The position numbers and the translations under genes are program-made. DNA of 43,108 bases, taken from the NCBI RefSeq assembly GCF_012933655.1, contig NZ_JABBJJ010000071.1, positions 1-43,108 of the forward strand, written 5' to 3'. The notes beneath the pieces were generated by a model that was not told where the DNA came from, made no database searches, and saw only the letters and a program-made list of their open reading frames with translations. Positions 1-8,100 of this stretch are shown one piece after another. Source of the DNA: Pyxidicoccus fallax. Lineage in GTDB: Bacteria > Myxococcota > Myxococcia > Myxococcales > Myxococcaceae. Every line of letters starts with the position of its first letter. Position 1 is the first letter of the stretch.

Positions 1-298
1 CGGCCACATGCGCCGGGGCGGCGGGCGCTTCGGCGCCAGCGACCGACTCGAAGTGACCGGGGACGAAGGGCTTGGTGAAGTGCGTGTCCTGGCCGGTGTC
101 CAGCATGCGAAGCATGTGGACGGCCTCGGAGACGTGCTCCTTCTCCTCGGCGGCCAGGTGGAGGAAGAACGCTCGGACCTCGGGTGAGGAGGAGGCCCGG
201 GCGAATGCCTCGTATTCGTTGATGGTCTCGAGCTCGCGCGCCAGGACTCGGCGGATGCGCGCCACGTCGTCCAGGTCGCTGTCGGGTGTTCCGGCCAT
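1..298 (-). CDS. Encapsulated ferritin-like cargo protein (partial, 3' end outside window)
   Basis: This is the N-terminal 99 residues of a protein that runs off the left edge; the start codon is ATG at 298. The segment has the EncFtn 'half-ferritin' pattern: Glu22 in RELETINEYEAF, then Glu52 and His55 in AAEEKEH. The 30- and 3-residue spacings match the iron ligands E32, E62 and H65 that I recall for Rhodospirillum rubrum encapsulated ferritin. Such proteins are packed inside encapsulin shells, where they oxidise and store iron; Myxococcus xanthus has several (EncB, EncC, EncD). A linker rich in Ala, Pro and His begins near residue 85, as in EncB and EncC. The cargo-loading peptide that would prove encapsulation lies outside the window. 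It is divergent from murJ, with 105 bases between the two starts. A plain rubrerythrin-like ferritin is the alternative. Confidence 0.75.
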   Translation of the reverse strand, partial: MAGTPDSDLDDVARIRRVLARELETINEYEAFARASSSPEVRAFFLHLAAEEKEHVSEAVHMLRMLDTGQDTHFTKPFVPGHFESVAGAEAPAAPAHVA

Positions 299-386
299 TG
301 CGATCGGACCCTGGCAACCCGGCGGCGGACCGTCAAGTGAAACAGGCCAGGTGGGTTTCGCGCTTCATGCCACTCAACGGCCCGCG

Positions 387-392
387 TAGAGT
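387..392 (+). promoter_or_regulatory. -10-like TAGAGT box just upstream of murJ
   Basis: TAGAGT ends 11 bases before the GTG start of murJ and there is no Shine-Dalgarno sequence, so transcription would begin only a few bases before the start codon. The -35 is not recognisable (TTCATG at a 17-base spacing). The same arrangement recurs before other genes in the window. Confidence 0.35.
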
Positions 393-403
393 CTCGCGCC
401 CTC

Positions 404-2092
404 GTGACCACCTCCACGCCCGAAGCTTCCCAACCTCCCGCTCCGCCCCGGCCCCCGCGCTCGGGAGGGAAGGGCGCGCTGCTCGTGGCCACCGGAATCC
501 TCGCCTCGCGGCTGATGGGACTGGTGCGCGAGCGCGTCTTCGCGCACTACCTGGGCAACGCGGAGGCGGCGGCCGTCTTCAAGGCGGCGCTGCGCATCCC
601 CAACTTCCTGCAGAACCTCTTCGGCGAGGGCGTCCTCTCCGGTTCGTTCATCCCCGTGTACGCGCAGCTGCTGGGCCGCGGGGACACGAAGGAGGCGGAC
701 CGGGTGGCGGGCGCGGTGTTCGGCCTCCTGTCGCTGGCCAGCACGGTGCTGGTGGCGGCGGGCATGCTCTTCACCCCGTTCTTCGTGGATGCCATCGCCC
801 CGGGGTTCGAGGGCCATGCTCGCGAGCTGGCCATCACCGTGGTGCGCATCCTCTTCCCGGGCACGGGCCTCCTGGTGCTGAGCGCGTGGTGCCTGGGCAT
901 CCTCAACAGCCACCGGCGCTTCCTCCTGTCGTACCTGGCCCCGGTGGTGTGGAACATCGTCATCATCCTCACGCTGGTGGCCGTGGGCGGCCGCTACGGC
1001 GAGGAGCGGCTGGTGGAGCTGCTCGCCTACGGCGTGGTGCTGGGCAGCTTCCTCCAGTTCGCGGTGCAGGTGCCCACGGTGCTGAAGCTCCTGGGGAGCT
1101 TCCGTCCCACGCTGTCGCTGGTGGGCGAGCCCGTGCGCCAGGTGCTGAGGAACTTCGGGCCGGTGGTGCTCGGACGCGGCGTGGTGCAGTTCAGCGCCTG
1201 GGTGGACACGGCCTTCGCGTCGCTCATCTCCAACCGCGCGCTGTCCTCATTGGTATACGCGCAGACCATCTATCTCATCCCCGTGAGCCTCTTCGGCATG
1301 GCGGTGTCCGCGGCCGAGCTGCCCGAGATGGCCCGCGCCACGGGAGAGAGTCAGGACGTGGCCGCGAAGCTGCGCGAGCGCATCGGCAATGGCTCGCGGC
1401 GCATCGCCTTCTGGGTGGTGCCCTCCGCCGCGGCCTTCCTCTTCCTGGGGGACATGGTGGCCGCGGCGCTGCTGCAGACGGGCCGCTTCGACGCCGCCGA
1501 CTCGCGCTACCTCTGGTACCTCCTCATGGGCGCGGCGGTGGGCCTCGTGGCCTCCACCGTGGGCCGCCTCTATGCCTCCGCCTTCTACGCGCTGAAAGAT
1601 CCGAAGACGCCCCTGCGCTTCGCGGTGGTGCGCGTGGCCGCGGGCACCCTCGGGGCGTGGCTCCTGGGCCTGCGCCTGCCGGGGTGGCTGGGGCTCCCCG
1701 AGCACCTGGGCGCGGTGGGGCTCACCCTGGCGAGCGGCCTCGTCGCCTGGCTGGAAGCCGGCCTGCTCAAGCGCAAGCTGATGAAGCAGGTGGGCCCCGT
1801 GGGAATGCCGGCGGGCCTCCTGCCCCGGCTGTGGGGCGCCGCCGCGGCGGCCGGGCTCGTGGCGCTGGCCGTCCGCTGGGGCCTCGTCTCCCTGCTGGGC
1901 GCCATGCCCGGCGTGGCGGCGGAGTGGGGGGGAGAAGTGCTCGCGCCGCCCCGCCTGCACCCGGTCCTGGGCTTCCTGGCGGTGGCCATTCCGTTCGGTG
2001 CCGTCTACTTCGGGCTGGCCGCCGCCCTGGGCATTCCCGAGGCCGGCGCGGTGTTCAAGAAGGTCGGCCGGAAGCTCCGGCTGGTGCGCTAA
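404..2092 (+). CDS. murJ: MurJ (MviN) lipid II flippase
   Basis: This is a 562-residue polytopic inner-membrane protein of the MOP exporter superfamily, which flips lipid II to the periplasm for peptidoglycan synthesis. The family N-terminus is clear at residues 26-90: ASRLMGLVRERVFAHYLG, then a run ending FLQNLFGEGVLSGSFIPVYA. The rest is a series of hydrophobic helices consistent with the family's 14 transmembrane segments. A 22-residue Pro-rich cytoplasmic tail precedes the first helix. The start is GTG at 404; no in-frame ATG lies before the first conserved helix. No Shine-Dalgarno sequence is seen, but a TAGAGT box lies 11 bases upstream. It is a monocistronic unit followed by a 237-base gap. 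Family assignment is secure. Confidence 0.95.
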   Translation: MTTSTPEASQPPAPPRPPRSGGKGALLVATGILASRLMGLVRERVFAHYLGNAEAAAVFKAALRIPNFLQNLFGEGVLSGSFIPVYAQLLGRGDTKEADRVAGAVFGLLSLASTVLVAAGMLFTPFFVDAIAPGFEGHARELAITVVRILFPGTGLLVLSAWCLGILNSHRRFLLSYLAPVVWNIVIILTLVAVGGRYGEERLVELLAYGVVLGSFLQFAVQVPTVLKLLGSFRPTLSLVGEPVRQVLRNFGPVVLGRGVVQFSAWVDTAFASLISNRALSSLVYAQTIYLIPVSLFGMAVSAAELPEMARATGESQDVAAKLRERIGNGSRRIAFWVVPSAAAFLFLGDMVAAALLQTGRFDAADSRYLWYLLMGAAVGLVASTVGRLYASAFYALKDPKTPLRFAVVRVAAGTLGAWLLGLRLPGWLGLPEHLGAVGLTLASGLVAWLEAGLLKRKLMKQVGPVGMPAGLLPRLWGAAAAAGLVALAVRWGLVSLLGAMPGVAAEWGGEVLAPPRLHPVLGFLAVAIPFGAVYFGLAAALGIPEAGAVFKKVGRKLRLVR

Positions 2093-2172
2093 CCCCCCGT
2101 GAATACTCGGCTCCTGGCGGGCCGGGCGACAGCTGGTTGGGATGGCAAATATCAGGTGGGGATGTTGTGACG

Positions 2173-2201
2173 CGTTGCCTCCGTTTATGGACGAGGCAAC
2201 G
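2173..2201 (+). terminator. Hairpin between murJ and the S1-domain gene
   Basis: CGTTGCCT-C-CGT pairs with ACG-AGGCAACG (one bulged C) around a TTATGG loop. It lies 80 bases after the murJ stop and has no T-tract. It may end murJ transcription or act as a structure upstream of the next promoter. Confidence 0.35.
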
Positions 2202-2251
2202 GCCCACACGGCGCGCGCGTCATCTGGCTTCCTCCCGACATGGCGCACGTG

Positions 2252-2257
2252 TAGAGT
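2252..2257 (+). promoter_or_regulatory. -10-like TAGAGT box upstream of the S1-domain gene
   Basis: TAGAGT lies about 70 bases before the GTG start. Unlike the leaderless cases, this gene also has a good Shine-Dalgarno sequence (AGGAAGG, about 9 bases before GTG). The -35 is weak (TTCCTC at 17 bases). Confidence 0.3.
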
Positions 2258-2329
2258 GCGCCGCCTTTTTCACCGGGGCCCGGCTTCTCGGGAAGTCAGG
2301 GCCGAATACGTCTCAGGAAGGTCTCCGCA

Positions 2330-4345
2330 GTGAGCGACGAGAAGAACGGTTCCAATTCTGGCGGTCCGGGCGGGATGGGTCCCAAGAAGCCGAAGGCCAC
2401 CTTCGGCGACGTGATGCTCGGCATCCCCTCTGGGGGCGCTGGCCGCGACGGGGACCGGGGTGGGCGCGGTGGAGGCCGCGGGGGAGAGCGTGGCGGCGAG
2501 CGCGGCGGCGGTGAGCGCCGCGAGGCGCAGCCGCGTCCCGAGGGAGGTGCGCCGCGCGGCGACCGTCCGCCTCGGGGCGGCGGTGAGCGTGGGGGCGAGC
2601 GGGGAGGGGAGCGCCGCGGTGGCGGCGACCGCCGTCCCTCCGGCCCCATGGTCGTCGTGAAGCGCGCCTCGGGTGCCATCGAGACGCGCGGCCCGGTGGG
2701 TGACAAGCCCGCCGACGCGACGGCGACGGCCGAGGAGACCAGCGCCGCCGCCGAGGCCTCGGCCGCGACGCCGGCGCCCGCGCCCCGCCCGGTGACGCCC
2801 GCGCCCGCGCCCACCAGCGCGCTCTACGAGGAGGTCCCGGAGTCCCAGTCCTTCGCCGAGATGTTCGAGGCGCAGGCCAAGGAGGGCGGCACCCCGGGCC
2901 GCCGCGGCGTGCGCGTGGGCGAGAAGGTCCGCGGCACCATCTTCCAGCTCGGCGCGGACACCGCGTTCGTCTCGCTGGAGGGCTCCGCCAAGAGCGAGGC
3001 GATGATCGAGCTGCGCGAGCTCAAGGACGACGAGGGCATCCTCCGCTTCGGCGTGGGCGACAGCATCGACGCCCACGTCATCGAGGTGGGCGCCAAGGGC
3101 ATCCTGCTCAGCCGCGCGCTCGCCAAGGGCAGCGCGTCCATGGCCATGCTGGCCGAGGCCCGCGCCTCCGGCATGCCCGTGGAGGGCATGGTCCTCAGCG
3201 TGAACAAGGGCGGCGTCGAGGTCGCCATCGGCGACATCCGCGCCTTCTGCCCCATCAGCCAGCTGGACCTGCGCTTCGTGGAGAAGCCGGACCAGTTCAT
3301 CGGCGAGAAGCTCCAGTTCCGCGTCACCGAGGTTCGCGACCGCAACGTGGTGCTGTCCCGCCGCGCGCTCCTCGAGGAGGAGCAGCGCCGGCTGGCCGCG
3401 GAGACGCGCAAGAACCTGGGCGAGGGCAAGGTCGTCAAGGGCAAGGTCTCCGGCGTGCGCGACTTCGGCGTCTTCGTCGACCTCGGCGGCGTCGAGGGCA
3501 TGATTCCCGTCTCCGAGCTCTCGTACACGCGCGTCGGCCACCCCAGCGAGGTGGTCAACGCCGGTGACGAGGTCGAGGTGGAAATCCTGCGCATGGAGCC
3601 CGCGCAGCCCAACTCGCCCGACAAGAGCAAGCAGAAGGAGCGCATCACCCTCTCCATGCGCTCGCGCATGGAGGACCCCTTCAAGAAGGCCATCTCCGAG
3701 ATCAAGGAAGGCGACCGCCTCCAGGGCAAGGTCGTCCGCCTGCAGCCCTTCGGCGCCTTCGTGGAGCTGCGCCCGGGTGTGGACGGCCTCGTCCACATCT
3801 CCGCGCTGAGCGACCGCCGCATCGCGCACCCGCGCGACGCGGTGAAGGAGGGTGAGGTCATCTGGGTGGCCGTCGAGAAGATCGACGCCAACGAGAAGCG
3901 CATCGGCCTGCGCCGTATCTCCGAGGAGGAGGCGCAGCGTCCTCCCGAGGAGCGTCCCGCGGCCGCCGCCGCCGAGCCGGCCAAGGCCCGCGAGCCCGCC
4001 GCGCCCCGTCCCAAGGTGGGCCAGGTCGTCATGGGCAAGGTGGACCGCATCGAGCCCTACGGCGTCTTCCTCGTCTTCCCGGGCGGCAAGGGCCTGCTCC
4101 CCGCCAGCGAGACGGGCACCGAGCGTGGCACCGACCTGCGCAAGCATTACTCGCTCGGCCAGGAGGTGAAGGTGGCCGTCCTGGACATCGACCCGTCCGG
4201 GAAGATCCGCCTGTCCGTCACCGCCGCCCAGCGCGCGGAGGAGCGCGCCGAGGTGGAGGCCTGGCAGAAGTCGCAGCAGCCGCAGGGCGCGGGCAAGAAG
4301 GGCTTCGGCACCTTCGCCGACCTGCTCAGCAAGATGCGCAAGTAG
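2330..4345 (+). CDS. Multi-S1-domain RNA-binding protein with RGG-rich N-terminal region
   Basis: This 671-residue protein starts at GTG 2330, about 9 bases after AGGAAGG. Residues about 25-95 are a disordered Arg/Gly-rich stretch of RGG and GGERGG units, followed by an Ala/Pro linker. Five S1 (OB-fold) RNA-binding domains follow at about 194-265, 281-355, 364-450, 460-530 and 561-635; the third and fourth are canonical (DFGVFVDLGGVEGMIPVSEL and PFGAFVELRPGVDGLVHISAL). Residues 172-180 (SQSFAEMFE) resemble the N-terminal helix of ribosomal protein bS1 (ESFAQLFEE), which docks on uS2, and a related motif (GTFADLLSKM) ends the protein. It is probably an S1-like, ribosome- or mRNA-associated protein, and not necessarily RpsA itself. 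It is a single-gene unit with a strong hairpin just after the stop. Confidence 0.9.
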   Translation: MSDEKNGSNSGGPGGMGPKKPKATFGDVMLGIPSGGAGRDGDRGGRGGGRGGERGGERGGGERREAQPRPEGGAPRGDRPPRGGGERGGERGGERRGGGDRRPSGPMVVVKRASGAIETRGPVGDKPADATATAEETSAAAEASAATPAPAPRPVTPAPAPTSALYEEVPESQSFAEMFEAQAKEGGTPGRRGVRVGEKVRGTIFQLGADTAFVSLEGSAKSEAMIELRELKDDEGILRFGVGDSIDAHVIEVGAKGILLSRALAKGSASMAMLAEARASGMPVEGMVLSVNKGGVEVAIGDIRAFCPISQLDLRFVEKPDQFIGEKLQFRVTEVRDRNVVLSRRALLEEEQRRLAAETRKNLGEGKVVKGKVSGVRDFGVFVDLGGVEGMIPVSELSYTRVGHPSEVVNAGDEVEVEILRMEPAQPNSPDKSKQKERITLSMRSRMEDPFKKAISEIKEGDRLQGKVVRLQPFGAFVELRPGVDGLVHISALSDRRIAHPRDAVKEGEVIWVAVEKIDANEKRIGLRRISEEEAQRPPEERPAAAAAEPAKAREPAAPRPKVGQVVMGKVDRIEPYGVFLVFPGGKGLLPASETGTERGTDLRKHYSLGQEVKVAVLDIDPSGKIRLSVTAAQRAEERAEVEAWQKSQQPQGAGKKGFGTFADLLSKMRK

Positions 4346-4353
4346 TGCGTCGC

Positions 4354-4390
4354 TTCTCCGTGCGAATCCCTGGAGGATCCGCACGGAGAA
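4354..4390 (+). terminator. Strong hairpin terminator of the S1-domain gene
   Basis: TTCTCCGTGCG (4354-4364) pairs perfectly with CGCACGGAGAA (4380-4390). Inside, ATCC and GGAT extend the stem around a 5-base loop. It begins 9 bases after the stop codon, has no T-tract, and ends just before the tRNA promoter, so it insulates the two units. Confidence 0.7.
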
Positions 4391-4395
4391 AGGTG

Positions 4396-4424
4396 TTGAC
4401 GCTCCAGGCGGGGGGCGGTACTAA
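4396..4424 (+). promoter_or_regulatory. Sigma-70-type promoter of the tRNA-fMet unit
   Basis: TTGACG (4396-4401) is followed after exactly 17 bases by TACTAA (4419-4424). It lies 25 bases before the first tRNA and is the best vegetative promoter match in the window. Confidence 0.75.
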
Positions 4425-4449
4425 GCCCCCGCCTCTGACGCGGCTCTGA

Positions 4450-4524
<75 letters not shown>

Positions 4525-4599
4525 TCGTCGCACGCAGCACGCAAAATCCTGGTTGGAATGCAGGCCAGGACGCGGTAGTTGAAGACAGACACAACATGA

Positions 4600-4674
<75 letters not shown>

Positions 4675-4678
4675 TCGG

Positions 4679-4721
4679 ATCGGCCCGGTCATCCTTCTGG
4701 ATGGCCGGGCCGATTGCTTTT
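4679..4721 (+). terminator. Rho-independent terminator of the tRNA-fMet unit
   Basis: ATCGGCCCGGTCATCC pairs with GGATGGCCGGGCCGAT (one T:G wobble) around a TTCT loop, followed by TGCTTTT. It is the only terminator in the window with a stem this long followed by a clear T-run. Confidence 0.9.
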
Positions 4722-5046
4722 CAGCCCCTCGTCGGGAAACGCTCCGCGCCCGGCGGCGCCTCGCGGTTGACACGTCCCTGGAGGCCGTACTCGTGCCCGC
4801 TGGGAGACCCCGTCCCGCCGGAAACGGCCACGAAACGTCCATGGTCCGCGAGTCCCAATCTCTTGGGAAATAACAAGAAAGAGCCGCTTAGCGCGCCAAG
4901 CCCGGCCATTCTTGGCTTCGGAACCACGAGATTATTCCTCGGATTGCGGCGCTAACTGGCCGTAATCACGGAATTCTTCGGTGCCTCGGAAAAATCGTCC
5001 CGTGTCGCCTTTCAACCTACATCAGTAAGGGCACTAATCTCTCCGA

Positions 5047-5067
5047 CAGGTGACAGTTCGTCACCTG
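5047..5067 (+). promoter_or_regulatory. Perfect inverted repeat upstream of the M36 protease
   Basis: CAGGTGAC-AGTTC-GTCACCTG is an 8-base perfect repeat with a 5-base spacer, ending 105 bases before the GTG start. It could be an operator for a dimeric repressor or an mRNA leader hairpin. Confidence 0.45.
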
Positions 5068-5082
5068 GGGGCCACCCAATCG

Positions 5083-5126
5083 TGACCGGGCATTCCGGCG
5101 TGGGTGCCGGGATACCTCCCGGGTCA
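5083..5126 (+). promoter_or_regulatory. Nested stem-loop in the M36 protease leader
   Basis: The outer arms TGACCGGG and CCCGGGTCA (one bulge) enclose an inner hairpin CCGGC-GTGGGT-GCCGG. It ends 46 bases before the start codon. A role in mRNA stability or translation is inferred from position only. Confidence 0.4.
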
Positions 5127-5172
5127 TGAGTGGCTCCCCACCCCCGTTGTTGCAAACAGGGAGTTCCCCCAC

Positions 5173-8100
5173 GTGAGAAGGTTGGTTGCCACGCTGTCCG
5201 GCCTGGCGCTGGTGTTGTCGGGAACCGGCGCCGCTGCACGGTCTCTGCCTAACTACGATGCACTGCAGGACGCAAAGCCCTCGGGTCGAGCTTCCGCTGG
5301 CTTCAAGTCCGTCAATCCCGTCAAGGGCGCGCGCGTCTCCCACCGCGATGCACTCACGGGCTCGCCCACGTTCATCTGGGTGAACAAGACCGCTGAGCAG
5401 ACGAAGCTGCGCTCGCAGTTCGCGAGCATGGCGCCGGAGCAGGCCGCTCTGGCGCAGGTGAAGGACCATGCGGCCCTCTTCGGTCTGACCTCCTTCGAGG
5501 CGGCGGGCGCGAAGGTGGCCTCCGTCAGCCGCAACCGCCAGGGCGTCAAGGTGGTGAAGCTGGAGCAGCAGGCCGGCGGCATCGAGGTCTTCCGCCAGGG
5601 CGTCAACCTCCTCCTCAACCGGGACAACGAGCTGGTCGCCGTCTCCGGTGTGCTGTCCAACCACGTCTCCACGACGAAGCCCGAGGCGCGCCTGCGCTTC
5701 CAGCTCCCCGCCACGCAGGCCATCGCGGTGGCCTACAAGGACCTGACGGGCAACACCCTGGACCCCAGCCTCCTGGCGAAGACGAAGACGGCCCACGACG
5801 CGGGGCCGTACTCGCACTTCACGCTGGCCACCTACGCCCGCCCGCTGGAGCAGGGCCTGGTCATCCCGGCCCGCGTGAAGCAGGTCCTCTTCCCGCTGCC
5901 TGGCGCCCTGGTTCCCGCGTACTACCTGGAGATCAACACCGGCGCCGCCGACAGCAAGGACTCGGACTACTTCTCGTACGTCGTCTCCGCGACGGACGGC
6001 AGCCTGCTGATGCGCAAGAACCTGACGGAGGACGCGGAGTTCAGCTACCGCGTCTTCGCCGACAGCACGCCGCCGTACACCCCGCACGAGGGTCCCGGGG
6101 GCAACAGCGTCACGCCGCACCCCACGGGCAACCCGGACGGCTACCGCCCGCCGTTCGTCGCGCCCGCCCTCGTCACCCTGGAGAGCGCCCCCTTCAGCCA
6201 GCTCGACCCCTGGCTCCCGGACGGCGCCGAGGTGACCCGCGGTAACAACGTCGACGCGTTCGCCAACATCACGCCTCCGGACGGCTACAACCAGGGCGAC
6301 ATCCGCCCCACCGTCACCGCCCCCGGCGTGTTCGACCGCACGATGCTGTTCGACATCCAGCCGAACGCCAACGAGACCCAGATCTCCGCGGCGACGACGA
6401 GCCTGTTCTTCATGAACAACTGGCTCCACGACTGGTTCTACGACTCGGGCTTCGACGAGGCCTCCGGCAACGCGCAGGTGAGCAACTACGGCCGTGGCGG
6501 CCTGGAAGGCGACGCCATCAACGCGCAGGCCCAGGACTTCGACGGCACGAACAACGCCAACATGCGCACGCCCTCGGACGGTGCGGCTCCGCGCATGCGC
6601 ATGTACCTGTTCTCCGGCGTGCGCAACGCGCGCCTGACGGTTACCGCGCCCGCTTCCATCGCGGGTAACTACCAGGTGGGTGTCGCCTCGGGCTTCGGCC
6701 CGCAGACGTTCGACGTCTCCGGCTCCGTGGTCGCGGCCCTCGACGAGGCCAACACCGCGGGCCCGACGACCACCGACGCCTGCACCGCGTTCACCAACGC
6801 GGCGGAGGTCGCCGGGAAGCTCGCCCTGGTCGACCGCGGCGGCTGCAACTTCACGGTGAAGCTCGAGAACGCGCAGACGGCGGGCGCCATCGGCGTCATC
6901 ATCGCCGACAACGCGGCGGGCCCCGTCACCGACATCGGCGGCACGGCCACCAACATCACGCTCCCCTCGCTGCGCCTGACCCAGGAGGACGGCGCCCGGC
7001 TGCGCGGCGCGCTCGCCGAGGGCGTCACGGCGACCCTGTTCCGCGGGCCGACCATCGGCCTCGACGGCACGGTGGACAACCAGATCGTGGCCCACGAGTG
7101 GGGTCACTACATCAGCAACCGCCTCATCGGTAACGCGGCGGGCCTGGTCAACAACCAGGGCCGCGCGATGGGCGAGGGCTGGGGTGACTTCACCGCCCTC
7201 CTCATGACGGTTCGCGCGGAGGACATCAACGTCCCGTCCAACGCGAACTGGAGCGGCGTCTACGCCATGGCCGAGTACGCCACGCGCGGCATCTCGGTGG
7301 ACTCGTCGTTCTACGGCATCCGCCGTGGCGCCTACTCGGTGGACCCCACCAAGAACGCGCTGCGCTTCCGCCACATCATGGACGGCGTGGCCCTGCCGAC
7401 GGACACCACCCCGATCATCCCGGGCGGCGTCAACTCGCAGGTCCACAACTCCGGTGAGATCTGGGCCTCCATGCTGTGGGAGTGCTACGTCTCGCTGCTC
7501 CGCGCGCATCCGTTCCAGGAGGCGCAGGACCGGATGAAGAGCTACGTCGTCAATGGGTACAAGATGACGCCCGTGGCGCCGACCTACACGGAGGCGCGTG
7601 ACGCCGTCCTCGCGTCCGCACTGGCCAACGACCCGGCCGACTTCCAGCGCCTCTGGGCGGCCTTCGCCCGCCGCGGCATGGGCGTGGGCGCGGTGGCCCC
7701 GGACCGCTACTCCACCAACCACGCGGGCGTGGTGGAGAGCTACGAGCTGGGTGTCGATGTGGAGCTCGTCGAGGCGAAGTACGCCGACGCCGACCCGGCC
7801 GCTGGCGACGCCGACGGCATCCTGGACAACGGCGAGACGGGCACCATCCTCGTCTCCGTCTTCAACAAGGGCTCCTCCCCGGCGGATGCCACCAGCGCCA
7901 CCGTGGTGTCCACCACCCCGGGCGTGACGGTGGGCAACCGCGGCACCGTCAACTTCCCGGCCATCCCTGCCGGCGGCACGGCGGAGGTGAGCATCCCGGT
8001 GTCGCTGCGCGGCGCCGGCTTCGCCCAGCGCGTCGATCTGGTCGTCGCCATCCGTGACGACGGACAGGTCGTCCCGGGCGACAAGTCGACGACGCTGTCC

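Larger units (their letters stand above)
4722..5172. other. Non-coding upstream region of the M36 protease
   Basis: About 450 bases hold no credible gene. The region is less GC-rich than its surroundings around 4855-5030, as expected for a promoter area, but I could not fix a convincing -35/-10 pair. It contains a small inverted repeat (TCTTG...CAAGA, 4860-4877) and two stem-loops at 5047-5067 and 5083-5126, just upstream of the protease start. Confidence 0.6.

Noticed and set aside
286..2514. 742-codon plus-strand frame overlapping murJ
   Set aside because: The translation is low-complexity Gly/Arg/Pro, with no similarity to any family; it is a shadow of murJ in another frame.
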